The notes: a model not told the origin generated them from the sequence alone. Counted from the first letter of the stretch, positions 25,095-34,332 are shown. The stretch: 64,000 nucleotides of DNA from JAGDZR01 sp049115695 (GCA_049115695.1 JAGDZR010000006.1:372001-436000), one strand, 5' to 3'. Made by a program: numbers and translations.

Positions 25095-26324
25095 ATGCCG
25101 AGCAAGAGAAACGCCCTCACCATGTTTACGTTGATCATTGCGGGTGAGGCAATATTCTTTTTGCCATTTGTGCTACCCAGGGTATTCCGTCCCACACTAT
25201 TAGAAGTCTTTCAAATCACTAATCTGGAATTAGGGTTAGCTTTTTCCTTTTACGGTATCGTCGCTATGGCGTCTTACTTTTTTGGTGGTCCCTTGGCGGA
25301 TCGTCTTGCACCCAGGTTTTTGATGACACTGGCCATGTTCTCAACATCCATAGGCGGTATTTTTATGTTCTTTGTTCCTGACGAATCTGGTTTGAGATGG
25401 TTGTATGGTTTCTGGGGATTGACGAGCATCTTTCTTTTTTGGGCTGCCATGATCAAAGCCACAAGGGAATGGGGCGGACACAATTTCCAGGGACGGGCAT
25501 TTGGCATACTGGATGCTGGCAGAGGACTATGGGGCGCAATTGCGGGTTCTGCTTCCGTCTTCGTACTTGCCTGGTTTTTACCAGACAATGCATCTCTAAC
25601 AGAGCTGAAAAATGCCTTTCAATATGTCATTCTATTCTTTTCAGTAATGACGCTACTGGTATCCGGGCTCATATGGCTAACGCTAAAGAATGAAAACAAA
25701 GGCGCTCGGCTTGAGCATGTTAGCATCTCAATGGTGATTAAGGTGATTCGCATGCCCACGATATGGTTGCAGGCCGGAATATTGGTTTGTGCATATGTTG
25801 GTTACAAAGCAACAGATGACTTTTCGCTTTATGCCAAGGAAGTGTTGGGATATGACGATGTAGCATCGGCCAATGTCGGCACATTCTCACTTTGGGTGAG
25901 GCCAATAGGTGCACTACTGGCAGGTTTTGTGGCCGATAAATTCACCATATCCAAAATCACCCAATGGTGTTTTCTCCTGTTAACGCTTGGTGCCCTGATG
26001 ATCGGAACTGGCTTGGTCAGCCTACACATCTACTTCATGTTGGGGATGACCATCGTATCAGCCGGAATTGGTGTATACGGCTTAAGAGGACTTTATTATG
26101 CCATCATGCAGGAAGGCAAAGTCCCACTTGCACTAACCGGAACTGCTGTTGGCGTAGTATCCGTAATAGGCTACACGCCTGATATATTCTTTGGACCCTT
26201 GATGGGTTTTGTACTTGACACATATCCTGGGCCTACCGGTCATCAGTATCTGTTCTTAATCATGGCTGGATTTGGCTTACTCGGAATCGTCCTGAGCTGG
26301 TTGTTTCGAAAAGTCAGCCCTTAA
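25095..26324 (+). CDS. MFS transporter
   Basis: 409 residues with about 12 membrane helices. The cytoplasmic loop-2 motif is GGPLADRLAPR (MFS motif A type), and a related GFVADKFTISK lies in the second half. The family is too broad to name a substrate; the overall pattern is that of organophosphate/nitrate-type or general anion MFS proteins. It stands between a micro-protein gene and the CotH gene without tight operon spacing. A promoter-like octamer lies 4 nt upstream. Confidence 0.85.
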   Translation: MPSKRNALTMFTLIIAGEAIFFLPFVLPRVFRPTLLEVFQITNLELGLAFSFYGIVAMASYFFGGPLADRLAPRFLMTLAMFSTSIGGIFMFFVPDESGLRWLYGFWGLTSIFLFWAAMIKATREWGGHNFQGRAFGILDAGRGLWGAIAGSASVFVLAWFLPDNASLTELKNAFQYVILFFSVMTLLVSGLIWLTLKNENKGARLEHVSISMVIKVIRMPTIWLQAGILVCAYVGYKATDDFSLYAKEVLGYDDVASANVGTFSLWVRPIGALLAGFVADKFTISKITQWCFLLLTLGALMIGTGLVSLHIYFMLGMTIVSAGIGVYGLRGLYYAIMQEGKVPLALTGTAVGVVSVIGYTPDIFFGPLMGFVLDTYPGPTGHQYLFLIMAGFGLLGIVLSWLFRKVSP

Positions 26325-26367
26325 CACTCTTTAACATTTTTACCAGGAGGGTCGCACCAGTTATTAA

Positions 26368-26395
26368 CCGTTTTAGCATCAAAGCAATAAAACGG
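26368..26395. promoter_or_regulatory. Inverted repeat directly upstream of the cotH-like start
   Basis: CCGTTTTA (26368-26375) and TAAAACGG (26388-26395) are perfect 8-bp arms around a 12-nt spacer, ending 2 nt before the ATG at 26398. It is not followed by a T tract, so it is more likely an operator or a structure covering the translation start than a terminator. Confidence 0.4.
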
Positions 26396-26397
26396 AT

Positions 26398-27744
26398 ATG
26401 CAACAATTCAAACTAACCTTCCTGATACTCAGTATTTTTCTCATCAGTTGCGAAAAATCAGAACTCGACGAAATTGCCCAAACGCTTGAGCAGCAATCAA
26501 CCCTTGACATTTCCGTTCCAGACTGGACTGCTTCAACACATGAGAAACTGGACTTTCCAGGTTTTGATACTGTATTCCCTGAAAACCAAATTTTGAGAAT
26601 CGATCTCACCATCTCTGAAGATAACTGGAACACTATGCAGGAAGACCTGGACAACAACTTAATCATTGGTCGAGGACCAGAAGGTGGAGCTGATGTGGAT
26701 TTTACACCCATCTGGGTTCCAGCAACATTAACCTTTGAAGGGCTGGATTGGTATCAGGTAGGCATTCGATACAAAGGCAACTCTACACTACGAAATGCTT
26801 ACCAATCCAATACTGACAAGTATCCCTTCAAGTTGGATTTTGACCAGTTTGAATCGATCTATCCAGCCATCAACAATCAACGCTTCTTTGGATTCAAACA
26901 ACTCAACCTGAGCAATAATGACAATGATGACTCTTTCATGAGAGAAAAAGTTGCTGCTGATCTCTTCAGGGCATTCGGTATCCCCGCTGCACACACTTCA
27001 TTTTGTGAAGTATACCTGAACAGGGGCAATGGCTCCCAATTCTTAGGCCTGTACACTTTGGTAGAAGAAGTGGATAACACGGTTTACAAAAATCAATTTT
27101 CTACTGATGATGGTAATCTCTATAAACCAGATGGGAATTCCGCTTCCTTCGCATACGGCACCTGGAATGAAACCGAGATGGACTTGAAAACCGGGAGTGG
27201 TGATTACTCGGATACCAGAGCATTATATGACCATTTACACAGCGATATAAGAGCAAATGGCATAGAAAAATGGCAAGGAGAACTGGAGCAAATGTTCAAT
27301 GTAGACCATTTTTTGAAATACCTGGCTGTCAACAATACCATCCAGAATTGGGATACTTATGGCAACATGACCCACAACTACTTCCTCTACAACGATAACG
27401 GGCTACTAACCTGGATTCCCTGGGACAACAATGAAGCCTTTGCAGAAGGAAAGATGGGAGGTGCATTAAGTTTAGGTATGCAGGAGGTTAACGATCAATG
27501 GCCACTCATTGCCTACATCATGGAGTCACCTTCCTATCAGTCCAGCTATCGCCAACACCTTCAGACATTTAGATCAGAACTTTTCAATTCACAAGCAATG
27601 TCCTCCCGCTACCAATCACATCAAACCATTATTCAATCAGTTGCCGAGAAAGAATCTGGAAGATTCCAATCCGCCATCACTGAATTGATCAATCACGTTG
27701 GTGATAGAGAAATGGCTGTAGACGATTACATTAAATCGAACTAA
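26398..27744 (+). CDS. CotH kinase family lipoprotein
   Basis: 448 residues with an SPII signal (IFLISC, Cys18). The CotH domain covers about residues 60-420. It includes GIRYKGNSTLR, the helix with REKVAADLFRAFGIPAAHTSFCEVYLN, GLYTLVEEVDN, and WIPWDNNEAF, which corresponds to the metal-binding Asp region of these atypical secreted protein kinases. In Bacillus CotH phosphorylates spore coat proteins. In Bacteroidota it occurs on the cell surface, often near calcium- or polymer-binding proteins, with unknown targets. A perfect inverted repeat sits directly before the start. Confidence 0.85.
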   Translation: MQQFKLTFLILSIFLISCEKSELDEIAQTLEQQSTLDISVPDWTASTHEKLDFPGFDTVFPENQILRIDLTISEDNWNTMQEDLDNNLIIGRGPEGGADVDFTPIWVPATLTFEGLDWYQVGIRYKGNSTLRNAYQSNTDKYPFKLDFDQFESIYPAINNQRFFGFKQLNLSNNDNDDSFMREKVAADLFRAFGIPAAHTSFCEVYLNRGNGSQFLGLYTLVEEVDNTVYKNQFSTDDGNLYKPDGNSASFAYGTWNETEMDLKTGSGDYSDTRALYDHLHSDIRANGIEKWQGELEQMFNVDHFLKYLAVNNTIQNWDTYGNMTHNYFLYNDNGLLTWIPWDNNEAFAEGKMGGALSLGMQEVNDQWPLIAYIMESPSYQSSYRQHLQTFRSELFNSQAMSSRYQSHQTIIQSVAEKESGRFQSAITELINHVGDREMAVDDYIKSN

Positions 27745-27753
27745 CAAACATTC

Positions 27754-27791
27754 TTATTTAGTATATTAATACTATTTATTTTACTAAATAA
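27754..27791. promoter_or_regulatory. Nested AT-rich palindromes, second copy of the synthase-operon operator
   Basis: TAGTAT-ATTA-ATACTA (27759-27774) is a perfect 6-bp-arm palindrome whose 20-bp context (27758-27777) matches the synthase operator at 22313-22332 at 18 of 20 positions. A wider perfect 10-bp inverted repeat (TTATTTAGTA at 27754-27763 with TACTAAATAA at 27782-27791) overlaps it. The site lies 42-79 bases upstream of the methyltransferase start and just after the CotH stop. Confidence 0.55.
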
Positions 27792-27832
27792 ATATTTATA
27801 TACTATTTTTATGCATTCAATAATGCATAAAT

Positions 27833-28411
27833 ATGAACGACACAGTTAGCTTAAACATTCCAGCGCATTACGCTGAGCTAGTCAATAGAAGTCAAAAGGA
27901 CGGGTTTACCATGCCTTCTGATGATTATATCGGGTCTTTGCTACGCACCTTGATTACCTCCAAGCCTGGGGGACATCTCTTAGAATTAGGGACAGGCATG
28001 AGCTTGAGTTTGTCCTGGATGATCGATGGCATGGACGATCGTTCAACTCTCATTTCCGTTGATAATGACCCCAATCTCATCGCCATTGCCAAGGAGTACT
28101 ATGCAAATGATTCCAGCGTACGATTGATTTGTGCAGATGGAGCTGAATGGATCAATAATTATAAAGGCCCAAAATTTGATTTAATTTTTGCCGACGCATG
28201 GCCCGGAAAGTACAGCGAACTAAATGAAACACTGGATTTGCTTAAAACAGGTGGTTTTTATGTCATCGATGACATGTCCTTTCAGTCCAACTGGCCCGAT
28301 GGGCATGAGGCAAAAGTAATGTGGCTGATTGATCAGCTTGAAAAACGAAATGATTTAAGATTGACCAAACTTGATTGGTCGACAGGTGTGATCATCGCCA
28401 CCAAATGCTAA
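27833..28411 (+). CDS. Class I SAM-dependent O-methyltransferase
   Basis: 192 residues. SAM-binding motif I is LLELGTGMSLSLSWM (about 45-60), the acidic loop is LISVDNDPN, and the catalytic/metal-side segment is FIFADAWPGKYSE-like (LIFADAWPGKYSE), followed by GGFYVIDDMS. This is the pattern of small O-methyltransferases acting on catechols or related hydroxylated molecules. The promoter region contains the same palindrome as the KAS III-like operon, so the methyltransferase may act on that pathway's product. That link is inference. Confidence 0.85.
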   Translation: MNDTVSLNIPAHYAELVNRSQKDGFTMPSDDYIGSLLRTLITSKPGGHLLELGTGMSLSLSWMIDGMDDRSTLISVDNDPNLIAIAKEYYANDSSVRLICADGAEWINNYKGPKFDLIFADAWPGKYSELNETLDLLKTGGFYVIDDMSFQSNWPDGHEAKVMWLIDQLEKRNDLRLTKLDWSTGVIIATKC

Positions 28412-28478
28412 GCAGGTCAATTATTGACTTGTAACGTCATTCCTTGTATATTGAAGTCATCACCATTTATTTCACTAT

Positions 28479-29438
28479 ATGAGAAGCATACTAAGAATTG
28501 TACTGGGAATCATCGGCACATTGGTGATTCTCATCGGATTAGGTCTAGCATTTATTGCCATAAGAGGTATTCCGTCTTACCCTGTCAAAGCGATCAACTA
28601 TCGAGCTAATCCAACTCCTGAAAAATTAGCACGTGGCAAAGTGCTGGTATCCACCCTTTGCGCTGGATGCCACATGAATACTGACACCAGAACGCTGACT
28701 GGTCAACGGATGCTGGATGTACCTGCTGAGTTTGGCACCATTTATTCTCCCAACATTACTCAGGACCGCACTTATGGAATAGGTGAATGGACCGATGGAG
28801 AAATTCTGTACCTACTGCGTACTGGTATTAAGCGAGATGGTCAATATGCACCTCCCTACATGGCCAAACTGCCCACCATGGCAGATAATGACATTGCCTC
28901 CATCATTGCGTTTCTTAGATCCGATGATCCATTGGTAGCTCCTGACCCTACACCAGACCAGCCAGTAGAACCATCCTTTTTGGTGAAATTACTTTCTGCC
29001 GTAGCGTTCAAACCATTACCCTACCCCGAGCAACCCATACCAATGCCTGACACGACTAATATGGTCGAACTTGGCAAATATTATGCGCATAACCTGGACT
29101 GTTTTTCATGTCACAGTGCAGACTTCAAGACCAATAACTTTCTTGAACCCGTCAAAAGTGTTGGATACTTCGGTGGTGGACTTAGCCTCCTCAACAAGAA
29201 GGGACAGAGCATTGTAGCTCAGAACCTTACTCCTGATAAAAAATCAGGTATTGGAAACTGGACAGAGGAGCAGTTTGTAAAAGCCGTCAAATATGGAATG
29301 AAGGATGGAGAAGAAGCCCTGAGATATCCAATGCTCCCTTATGTACATCTGACAGATCAGGAAATCGGATCTATTTACCATTACCTAATGACTATTCCTG
29401 CTATTGAAAATCAAATTGAACGGAGCACATTAGAATAA
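28479..29438 (+). CDS. Membrane-anchored dihaem cytochrome c
   Basis: 319 residues. One N-terminal membrane helix (about 5-28) anchors two c-type haem domains. CAGCH (C61, C64, H65) and CFSCH (C208, C211, H212) are the covalent haem sites. Candidate axial methionines lie in YMAKLPTMADNDI and YPMLPYVH. The arrangement resembles cytochrome subunits of periplasmic alcohol/aldose dehydrogenases. It could take electrons from an envelope dehydrogenase such as the GMC enzyme at 14717, though they are 12 kb apart. It is a single gene with no obvious operon partner. Confidence 0.9.
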   Translation: MRSILRIVLGIIGTLVILIGLGLAFIAIRGIPSYPVKAINYRANPTPEKLARGKVLVSTLCAGCHMNTDTRTLTGQRMLDVPAEFGTIYSPNITQDRTYGIGEWTDGEILYLLRTGIKRDGQYAPPYMAKLPTMADNDIASIIAFLRSDDPLVAPDPTPDQPVEPSFLVKLLSAVAFKPLPYPEQPIPMPDTTNMVELGKYYAHNLDCFSCHSADFKTNNFLEPVKSVGYFGGGLSLLNKKGQSIVAQNLTPDKKSGIGNWTEEQFVKAVKYGMKDGEEALRYPMLPYVHLTDQEIGSIYHYLMTIPAIENQIERSTLE

Positions 29439-29524
29439 TGTAAATAAGTGTAAGAAAACTGGTTAGATCGAAATACGCATAAGGGCATAATCTTGCTCAG
29501 ATAACCCCTCAACTGGTTGATGTA

Positions 29525-29532
29525 TAGTTTTG
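29525..29532 (+). promoter_or_regulatory. Exact TAnnTTTG promoter element (TAGTTTTG)
   Basis: TAGTTTTG matches the Bacteroidota -7 consensus at every defined base and lies 23 nt upstream of the ATG at 29556, leaving a normal short leader. No clear TTTG -33 box is seen. Confidence 0.45.
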
Positions 29533-29555
29533 TATTATTCAGTAAAAATTGAAAC

Positions 29556-30662
29556 ATGAATTTTTTCAACGTCCTTGTAATCCTGCTTGCCAGTTCGCTA
29601 CTCACATACGGTCAAGCAAAGCAACCTTTAAGAGTCGGTGTAGTCGGATTGGTACATACACATGTACATTGGATACTCGGACGTGAGGACGTTGGAGATA
29701 TCGAGATTGTCGGTATTGTCGAACCGAATCGAACACTTGCGGAACAGTATAGTCGTCAACATGGCTATCCAATGGACCTTGTGTTCGACAGCATTGAAGA
29801 AATGGTTGAGGCCACCAAACCTGAAGCTGTGACTGCCTTTAATAGCATCTACGAACATCTGAAGGTGGTTGAATACTGTGCGCCCAGAGGGATTCATGTA
29901 ATGGTAGAAAAGCCGCTCGCTGTAAGTTGGGAACATGCGCAAAAAATGGCCGCTCTTGCCAGACAACATGATATTGCCCTGCTCACAAACTATGAAACTT
30001 CCTGGTATGGGAGTAATTATGAAGCATACAAAAGAGTTCGCAATAATGAAATTGGTGAGATAAATCGTTTGGTATTTCACCATGGGCATCCAGGCCCTAT
30101 TGAGATAGGGTGTAATCCAGAATTTTTGGAATGGTTAACTGACCCTGTGTTAAATGGAGGTGGCGCCTTAACTGATTTTGGATGTTATGGCGCTAATCTG
30201 GCTACCTGGATGCTTCAGGGACAGCAACCCACTTCAGTGCAATGCATTACTCGTCAATACAAACCGGATATGTATCCCAAAGTTGAGGATGACGCAACGA
30301 TCATCGTGAATTATGAAAGCACGCAAGTCATAATTCAGGCCTCATGGGCCTGGTCACACAACCGTAAGGACATGGAAGTATATGGCAAAAACGGCTATAT
30401 CATTGCCAAAGACGGCACGAACATGGAAATAATGACGAATGAACAAGACGGCTTCTATGCTGTAAAAGCAAAAGCGCTCGCCAATGGTATTCACGATCCT
30501 TTTGCCTACCTGCAACAGGTGGTTCAGGAAGATATGAAAGTAGATTCATTTGGTGTTTCTTCGCTCGAAAACAATCTGATCGTCATGCAAATCCTGGAAG
30601 CGGCAAAGTACTCGGCCAAAACCGGTCGATTAGTCAAATGGAATGAACTATTTAATGATTAA
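29556..30662 (+). CDS. Secreted Gfo/Idh/MocA family oxidoreductase
   Basis: 368 residues with a Sec-type signal (MNFFNVLVILLASSLLTYG, cleaved near QAKQ) and no twin-arginine motif. The Rossmann segment reads VGVVGLVHTHVHW, so the third glycine of GxGxxG is replaced and followed by a His pair. The family motif EKPLA is present (VEKPLAVSW), as is the C-terminal alpha/beta domain with GGGALTDFGCYG. Family members oxidise or epimerise sugars with tightly bound NAD(P). Export by Sec without a Tat signal raises the question of how cofactor is acquired; function outside the cytoplasm is uncertain. Confidence 0.85.
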   Translation: MNFFNVLVILLASSLLTYGQAKQPLRVGVVGLVHTHVHWILGREDVGDIEIVGIVEPNRTLAEQYSRQHGYPMDLVFDSIEEMVEATKPEAVTAFNSIYEHLKVVEYCAPRGIHVMVEKPLAVSWEHAQKMAALARQHDIALLTNYETSWYGSNYEAYKRVRNNEIGEINRLVFHHGHPGPIEIGCNPEFLEWLTDPVLNGGGALTDFGCYGANLATWMLQGQQPTSVQCITRQYKPDMYPKVEDDATIIVNYESTQVIIQASWAWSHNRKDMEVYGKNGYIIAKDGTNMEIMTNEQDGFYAVKAKALANGIHDPFAYLQQVVQEDMKVDSFGVSSLENNLIVMQILEAAKYSAKTGRLVKWNELFND

Positions 30663-30868
30663 AACAAGATCTCGCCAAAGCAGAATATTCAAAACCACCA
30701 TTGCCCTTATCTTTTAACTTATTTTCAACTAGAAGTATAAGCTGCCTGACATTTCAACCGAAATATCACGCATTCACTAAACAATTTGCAACATTCATAC
30801 ACGAATTGGAGTAAACCTGCACAACACTTACTTACTAATAAATCTTAACGAAACCGCTACTTTCAAAT

Positions 30869-31309
30869 ATGGAGTTTGTAGATAGAAATATTCAAATACT
30901 CACCGAGCTAAGAGAGCTGATAAAATCAATCACCGCACAGCGATTTATCAATACCAATAATATCATTACCAACCATTCCATCGGTAGTTATGTAGAAGAG
31001 GTCGTGCATTACTACCAAAATCTAATCAGTGGTATTTACCGCAACGAGATAAAATATGATGCACAAGTCAATGATCACAGTATCAAACTAAATTATCCGC
31101 TGGCCCTGGCGGCTATTGATGACATTATATTTGCGCTTCAGGGGTTAAATGAAGATCGCAAATTGGCGGTATCAGGCCTGGAAGAACAAACACAGGAACT
31201 TTCGAGTACGGTTACGCGTGAATTGGCTTACAATTATGATCATACCAACCATTTACTATCAATGATCAAAATCGCACTGCAAGTGGAGAAACCAAGAGCA
31301 TCCGCATAA
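30869..31309 (+). CDS. DinB-like helical bundle protein
   Basis: 146 residues, all helical. The pattern (SIGSYVEEVVHYYQNLISG, a middle helix IDDIIFALQGLNEDRKL, then STVTRELAYNYDHTNHLLSMIKIAL) fits the DinB/YfiT-like four-helix bundle, where His residues bind a metal. H35, H47 and the C-terminal H residues are candidates. DinB-like proteins include thiol transferases and many unknowns. A TACTTTCA octamer lies 3 nt before the start. It precedes a VOC-fold protein by 17 bases. The family call is tentative. Confidence 0.5.
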   Translation: MEFVDRNIQILTELRELIKSITAQRFINTNNIITNHSIGSYVEEVVHYYQNLISGIYRNEIKYDAQVNDHSIKLNYPLALAAIDDIIFALQGLNEDRKLAVSGLEEQTQELSSTVTRELAYNYDHTNHLLSMIKIALQVEKPRASA

Positions 31310-31314
31310 TTGGT

Positions 31315-31322
31315 TATCTTTT
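31315..31322 (+). promoter_or_regulatory. -7-like element TATCTTTT, 4 nt before the VOC gene start
   Basis: TATCTTTT ends 4 nt before the ATG at 31327. It differs from TAnnTTTG only at the last base. The spacing is the same as at 25083 and 59319. Confidence 0.35.
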
Positions 31323-31326
31323 CAAA

Positions 31327-31746
31327 ATGGAGCAAAGACTTACGATAGTAGGACTTGGAGTCAGTGACCTCAGGGAGAGCACCTCATTCTATCAAGACAT
31401 ATTAGGATGGAAATTGACATCTGCCAGCAATGATAACATTTCATTTTTCAAACTAAACGGTATTTTACTTTCCCTCTACCCCAGAGATAAGCTGGCAGAA
31501 GATGCCGGTGTTTCAGCGGACGGGTCTGGGTTCAAGTCGTTCTCGCTTGCCTATAATGCGAGAAGTGAAGCAGCAGTGAACCAAATTTTTGAAGAACTTG
31601 AATCCAAGGGAGTTAAAATTATTAAAGCACCACAAAAGGTATTTTGGGGAGGATACAGTGGCTATATCGCAGACCCGGATGATCATCTTTGGGAGATTGC
31701 CTACAATCCATATTTGGAATTAGATAATAATGGGAATGTGAAATAA
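31327..31746 (+). CDS. VOC family protein (glyoxalase/bleomycin-resistance fold)
   Basis: 139 residues forming two beta-alpha-beta-beta-beta modules. The first is LTIVGLGVSDLRESTSFYQDILGWKL, and the second ends GGYSGYIADPDDHLWEIAYNP, the usual VOC terminus with a metal-ligand Glu. It may be a lyase, dioxygenase or binding protein; the substrate is unknown. It shares the local orientation with the DinB-like and DUF389 genes, but promoter-like elements before each suggest separate initiation. Confidence 0.85.
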   Translation: MEQRLTIVGLGVSDLRESTSFYQDILGWKLTSASNDNISFFKLNGILLSLYPRDKLAEDAGVSADGSGFKSFSLAYNARSEAAVNQIFEELESKGVKIIKAPQKVFWGGYSGYIADPDDHLWEIAYNPYLELDNNGNVK

Positions 31747-31790
31747 TAATTCGAAGAGCAAATTTTTGAATTATTCGCTAGTTTCACTGC

Positions 31791-33167
31791 ATGGAATCAA
31801 AGTCTGGCAACCTAATCAAATCTGTTCGTGAATTTTTCAATGACCTTTTCAATCTTCACGAGGACAAAGCCAGAGAGGAAACGACTATAGCAGAAATCAC
31901 CAAAGGAGTAGAGTTCAAAGGCGCCAACCTATGGATCCTGATTTTCGCAGTATTTATTGCTTCGATTGGTTTGAATGTCAATTCTACGGCAGTTGTGATT
32001 GGTGCAATGCTCATATCACCTTTGATGGGTCCTATTATGGGAATAGGACTTGGGGCCGGAACAGGGGACTTTGCCTTGATAAAAAAGGCTTTTAAGAACC
32101 TGAGTGTTGCTGTCGCAATTTCAGTTTTGACATCTGCGCTCTATTTTATGATAACCCCTCTTCATGAAGCTCAAAGTGAACTTTTGCTACGTACTACTCC
32201 AACCTTATGGGATGTTCTAATTGCCTTTTTTGGTGGCTTGGCTGGAATAGTAGCAGGATCCAGAAGAGAAAAATCAAACGCCATTCCCGGAGTAGCAATC
32301 GCTACTGCCTTGATGCCCCCACTCTGCACTGCAGGATACGGATTGGCGATTGGTAACTGGTACTATTTTGTAGGTGCATTTTACCTTTTCTTTATCAACA
32401 GCGTGTTCATCTCCGTTTCCACTTTCCTGATCGTAAGGTTTCTAAAGTACCCTAGAAGAAGGTTTGAAGATCCAAATGCACAACGCAGGGTTCGACTGTA
32501 CATTTGGACATTCGTATTGCTGACCATCATACCGAGTATTTATCTGGCGTATCACGTTGTGCGTAGGACTTTGTTTGAACAAAATGCACGGAATTTTGTC
32601 AATTCCGAATTTGTATTAGATCAAACTCAAGTGATCAATCAAAAGTTCGTATTGGCAGATGAGCAACAAATCATAGAGGTTACACTCTATGGTAAACCAC
32701 TGGATCAAAGTTTAATCACTAATCTTGAAGATCGATTATCCTTTTATGGGCTGAAGGATGCTCAGTTAAAAATAAACCAGGGCTATCAGGAAGATATTTA
32801 CGCTGCAACTCAGCAGGAATTTGCAAAAATGAGTGAGAGTCTGAAGGTAGATATCATTGAAGACCTTTATAAGAAAAGTGAAGAAGTGATTAAAACAAAA
32901 GATGATCGGATTGTCTTTCTGGAACAACAGATTTCAAGGATGCAAATGCGTCGCTACCCTATCAAAGACATTGAAGCGGAGCTATCGATTCAGTATCCCA
33001 ATCTGAAATCACTAGCCATCGGTGATATCATCAATCACGATAATGATACCATTTGCCATGCTATAGCAAACTTTAGCAGGTCTCCTCAGAGTAGAGACCA
33101 AAAGAAAATAGAGGGCTGGCTAAAGCTTAGAACAAAGGCTGATTCATTGGTGGTAATTATCAGGTAA
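31791..33167 (+). CDS. DUF389 domain membrane protein
   Basis: 458 residues. The DUF389 core (about 45-230) has the marker sequences NSTAVVIGAMLISPLMGPI, GLAGIVAGSRREKSNAIPGVAIATALMPPLCTAGYGLAIG and several helices (about 6-7). The C-terminal 200 residues are soluble with a coiled-coil stretch around EEVIKTKDDRIVFLEQQISRM. Function of the family is unknown. Its stop is 1 base from the stop of the convergent sialidase gene, so read-through would produce antisense RNA. Confidence 0.88.
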   Translation: MESKSGNLIKSVREFFNDLFNLHEDKAREETTIAEITKGVEFKGANLWILIFAVFIASIGLNVNSTAVVIGAMLISPLMGPIMGIGLGAGTGDFALIKKAFKNLSVAVAISVLTSALYFMITPLHEAQSELLLRTTPTLWDVLIAFFGGLAGIVAGSRREKSNAIPGVAIATALMPPLCTAGYGLAIGNWYYFVGAFYLFFINSVFISVSTFLIVRFLKYPRRRFEDPNAQRRVRLYIWTFVLLTIIPSIYLAYHVVRRTLFEQNARNFVNSEFVLDQTQVINQKFVLADEQQIIEVTLYGKPLDQSLITNLEDRLSFYGLKDAQLKINQGYQEDIYAATQQEFAKMSESLKVDIIEDLYKKSEEVIKTKDDRIVFLEQQISRMQMRRYPIKDIEAELSIQYPNLKSLAIGDIINHDNDTICHAIANFSRSPQSRDQKKIEGWLKLRTKADSLVVIIR

Positions 33168-33168
33168 T

Positions 33169-34332
33169 CTACCAACCAGATGAACTGTTCAGCAGAGCGC
33201 CTGGTGTAAACAGTTCCGCTACTTCCAACGACACGAATACCAACTGTTCATAAGGATTGTTAACACCTGCCTCAAATAGCAAGCCAATACGACCATTGGG
33301 AAGCATTGTCAGGCTAGAGTAAGCTGATGGACCAGCATAAACAAGCTTAGCATTCGGCCAGGACTTGCACTCATCCTTGCTGTATTTTATGGTCATATGT
33401 GTGCGTCCAACCGGAACAGCCGGGTTTGCAAACAAATAAGATCTCTCAAATTGCCCTATGCCAATTATACTACCCTGACATACTGACTCGACTAGTTGTG
33501 GATCATGAACAATTTCAGACCAGGTTTCTCCCCCGTCATGACTCAGCGAAACTGCCCGACTTGATTTTTGATTGTAGGAACGCATATTCATAAGCAGACT
33601 ACCATCGCTCAACTCCACTACCTGGCTTTCATTAACAGCGGGTCGAATTGGTTCGCTCATGCTCCAATTGGCTCCTCCATCATCACTCAGAAGGACATGA
33701 GCTCCGTACCCAAATCCATCCATTTGCTGATTTTCTGGAAGATCATAGCTATGATTGGCCGGAATAATTAATCTGCCCGAATAGGGTCCATTTTCAATTT
33801 GAATTCCAACGCCGGGACCTGTGGCATACCACCCCCACTCTGAATTTTTAGAAGATGCCAAAAGACTTTTAGGGGCTGACCAGGTCAATCCATCATCATC
33901 GGAATAGGAGATATAGGGTACTCTGGTTTGCTCACTTTGCTTTCTAATAATATCAGATTCGTGATCACTCCCTAAATTCCAGGTCATCAGCAGTGAAATT
34001 CTTCCTGTCCTTTGATCAACAACAGGGCATGGATTTCCACAACTGTTGGTTGCGTCATTCCATACAATTATTTGCTCTCCCCATGTAACCCCATTGTCAG
34101 AAGATCGCTTAAGTAAAATGTCGATATTCCCAGTGTCTCCCCCCTCTCTTCCTTCAGAAAAGGCCAAAAGTGTACCTGATTTAGTGACAATCAATGAAGG
34201 TATTCTGTGATTGTTGTAAGCCGGCTGCTTACCTGGCCATAATGTCGTGACAGTCAATGCAGGAGTTTCCTTCACTTGATTGCAGCTGCCTAGAATCACG
34301 AATGCAGCGAGGATAAAGTAATAAAATTTCAT
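33169..34332 (-). CDS. Sialidase family lipoprotein (exo-alpha-sialidase-like)
   Basis: 387 residues with an SPII signal (FVILGSC, Cys17). It forms a six-bladed sialidase propeller: the RIP motif (HRIPSLIV, Arg binding the sialate carboxylate), the EGR segment FSEGREGG, and Asp boxes SSDNGVTW, SDDDGLTW, SDDGGANW and SHDGGETW. It should release terminal sialic acid, or act on a related 2-keto acid, at the cell surface. It lies downstream of an SSS-family symporter in the same orientation (115-base gap), which could import the product. No sialate catabolic genes are in the window. Confidence 0.88.
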   Translation of the reverse strand: MKFYYFILAAFVILGSCNQVKETPALTVTTLWPGKQPAYNNHRIPSLIVTKSGTLLAFSEGREGGDTGNIDILLKRSSDNGVTWGEQIIVWNDATNSCGNPCPVVDQRTGRISLLMTWNLGSDHESDIIRKQSEQTRVPYISYSDDDGLTWSAPKSLLASSKNSEWGWYATGPGVGIQIENGPYSGRLIIPANHSYDLPENQQMDGFGYGAHVLLSDDGGANWSMSEPIRPAVNESQVVELSDGSLLMNMRSYNQKSSRAVSLSHDGGETWSEIVHDPQLVESVCQGSIIGIGQFERSYLFANPAVPVGRTHMTIKYSKDECKSWPNAKLVYAGPSAYSSLTMLPNGRIGLLFEAGVNNPYEQLVFVSLEVAELFTPGALLNSSSGW

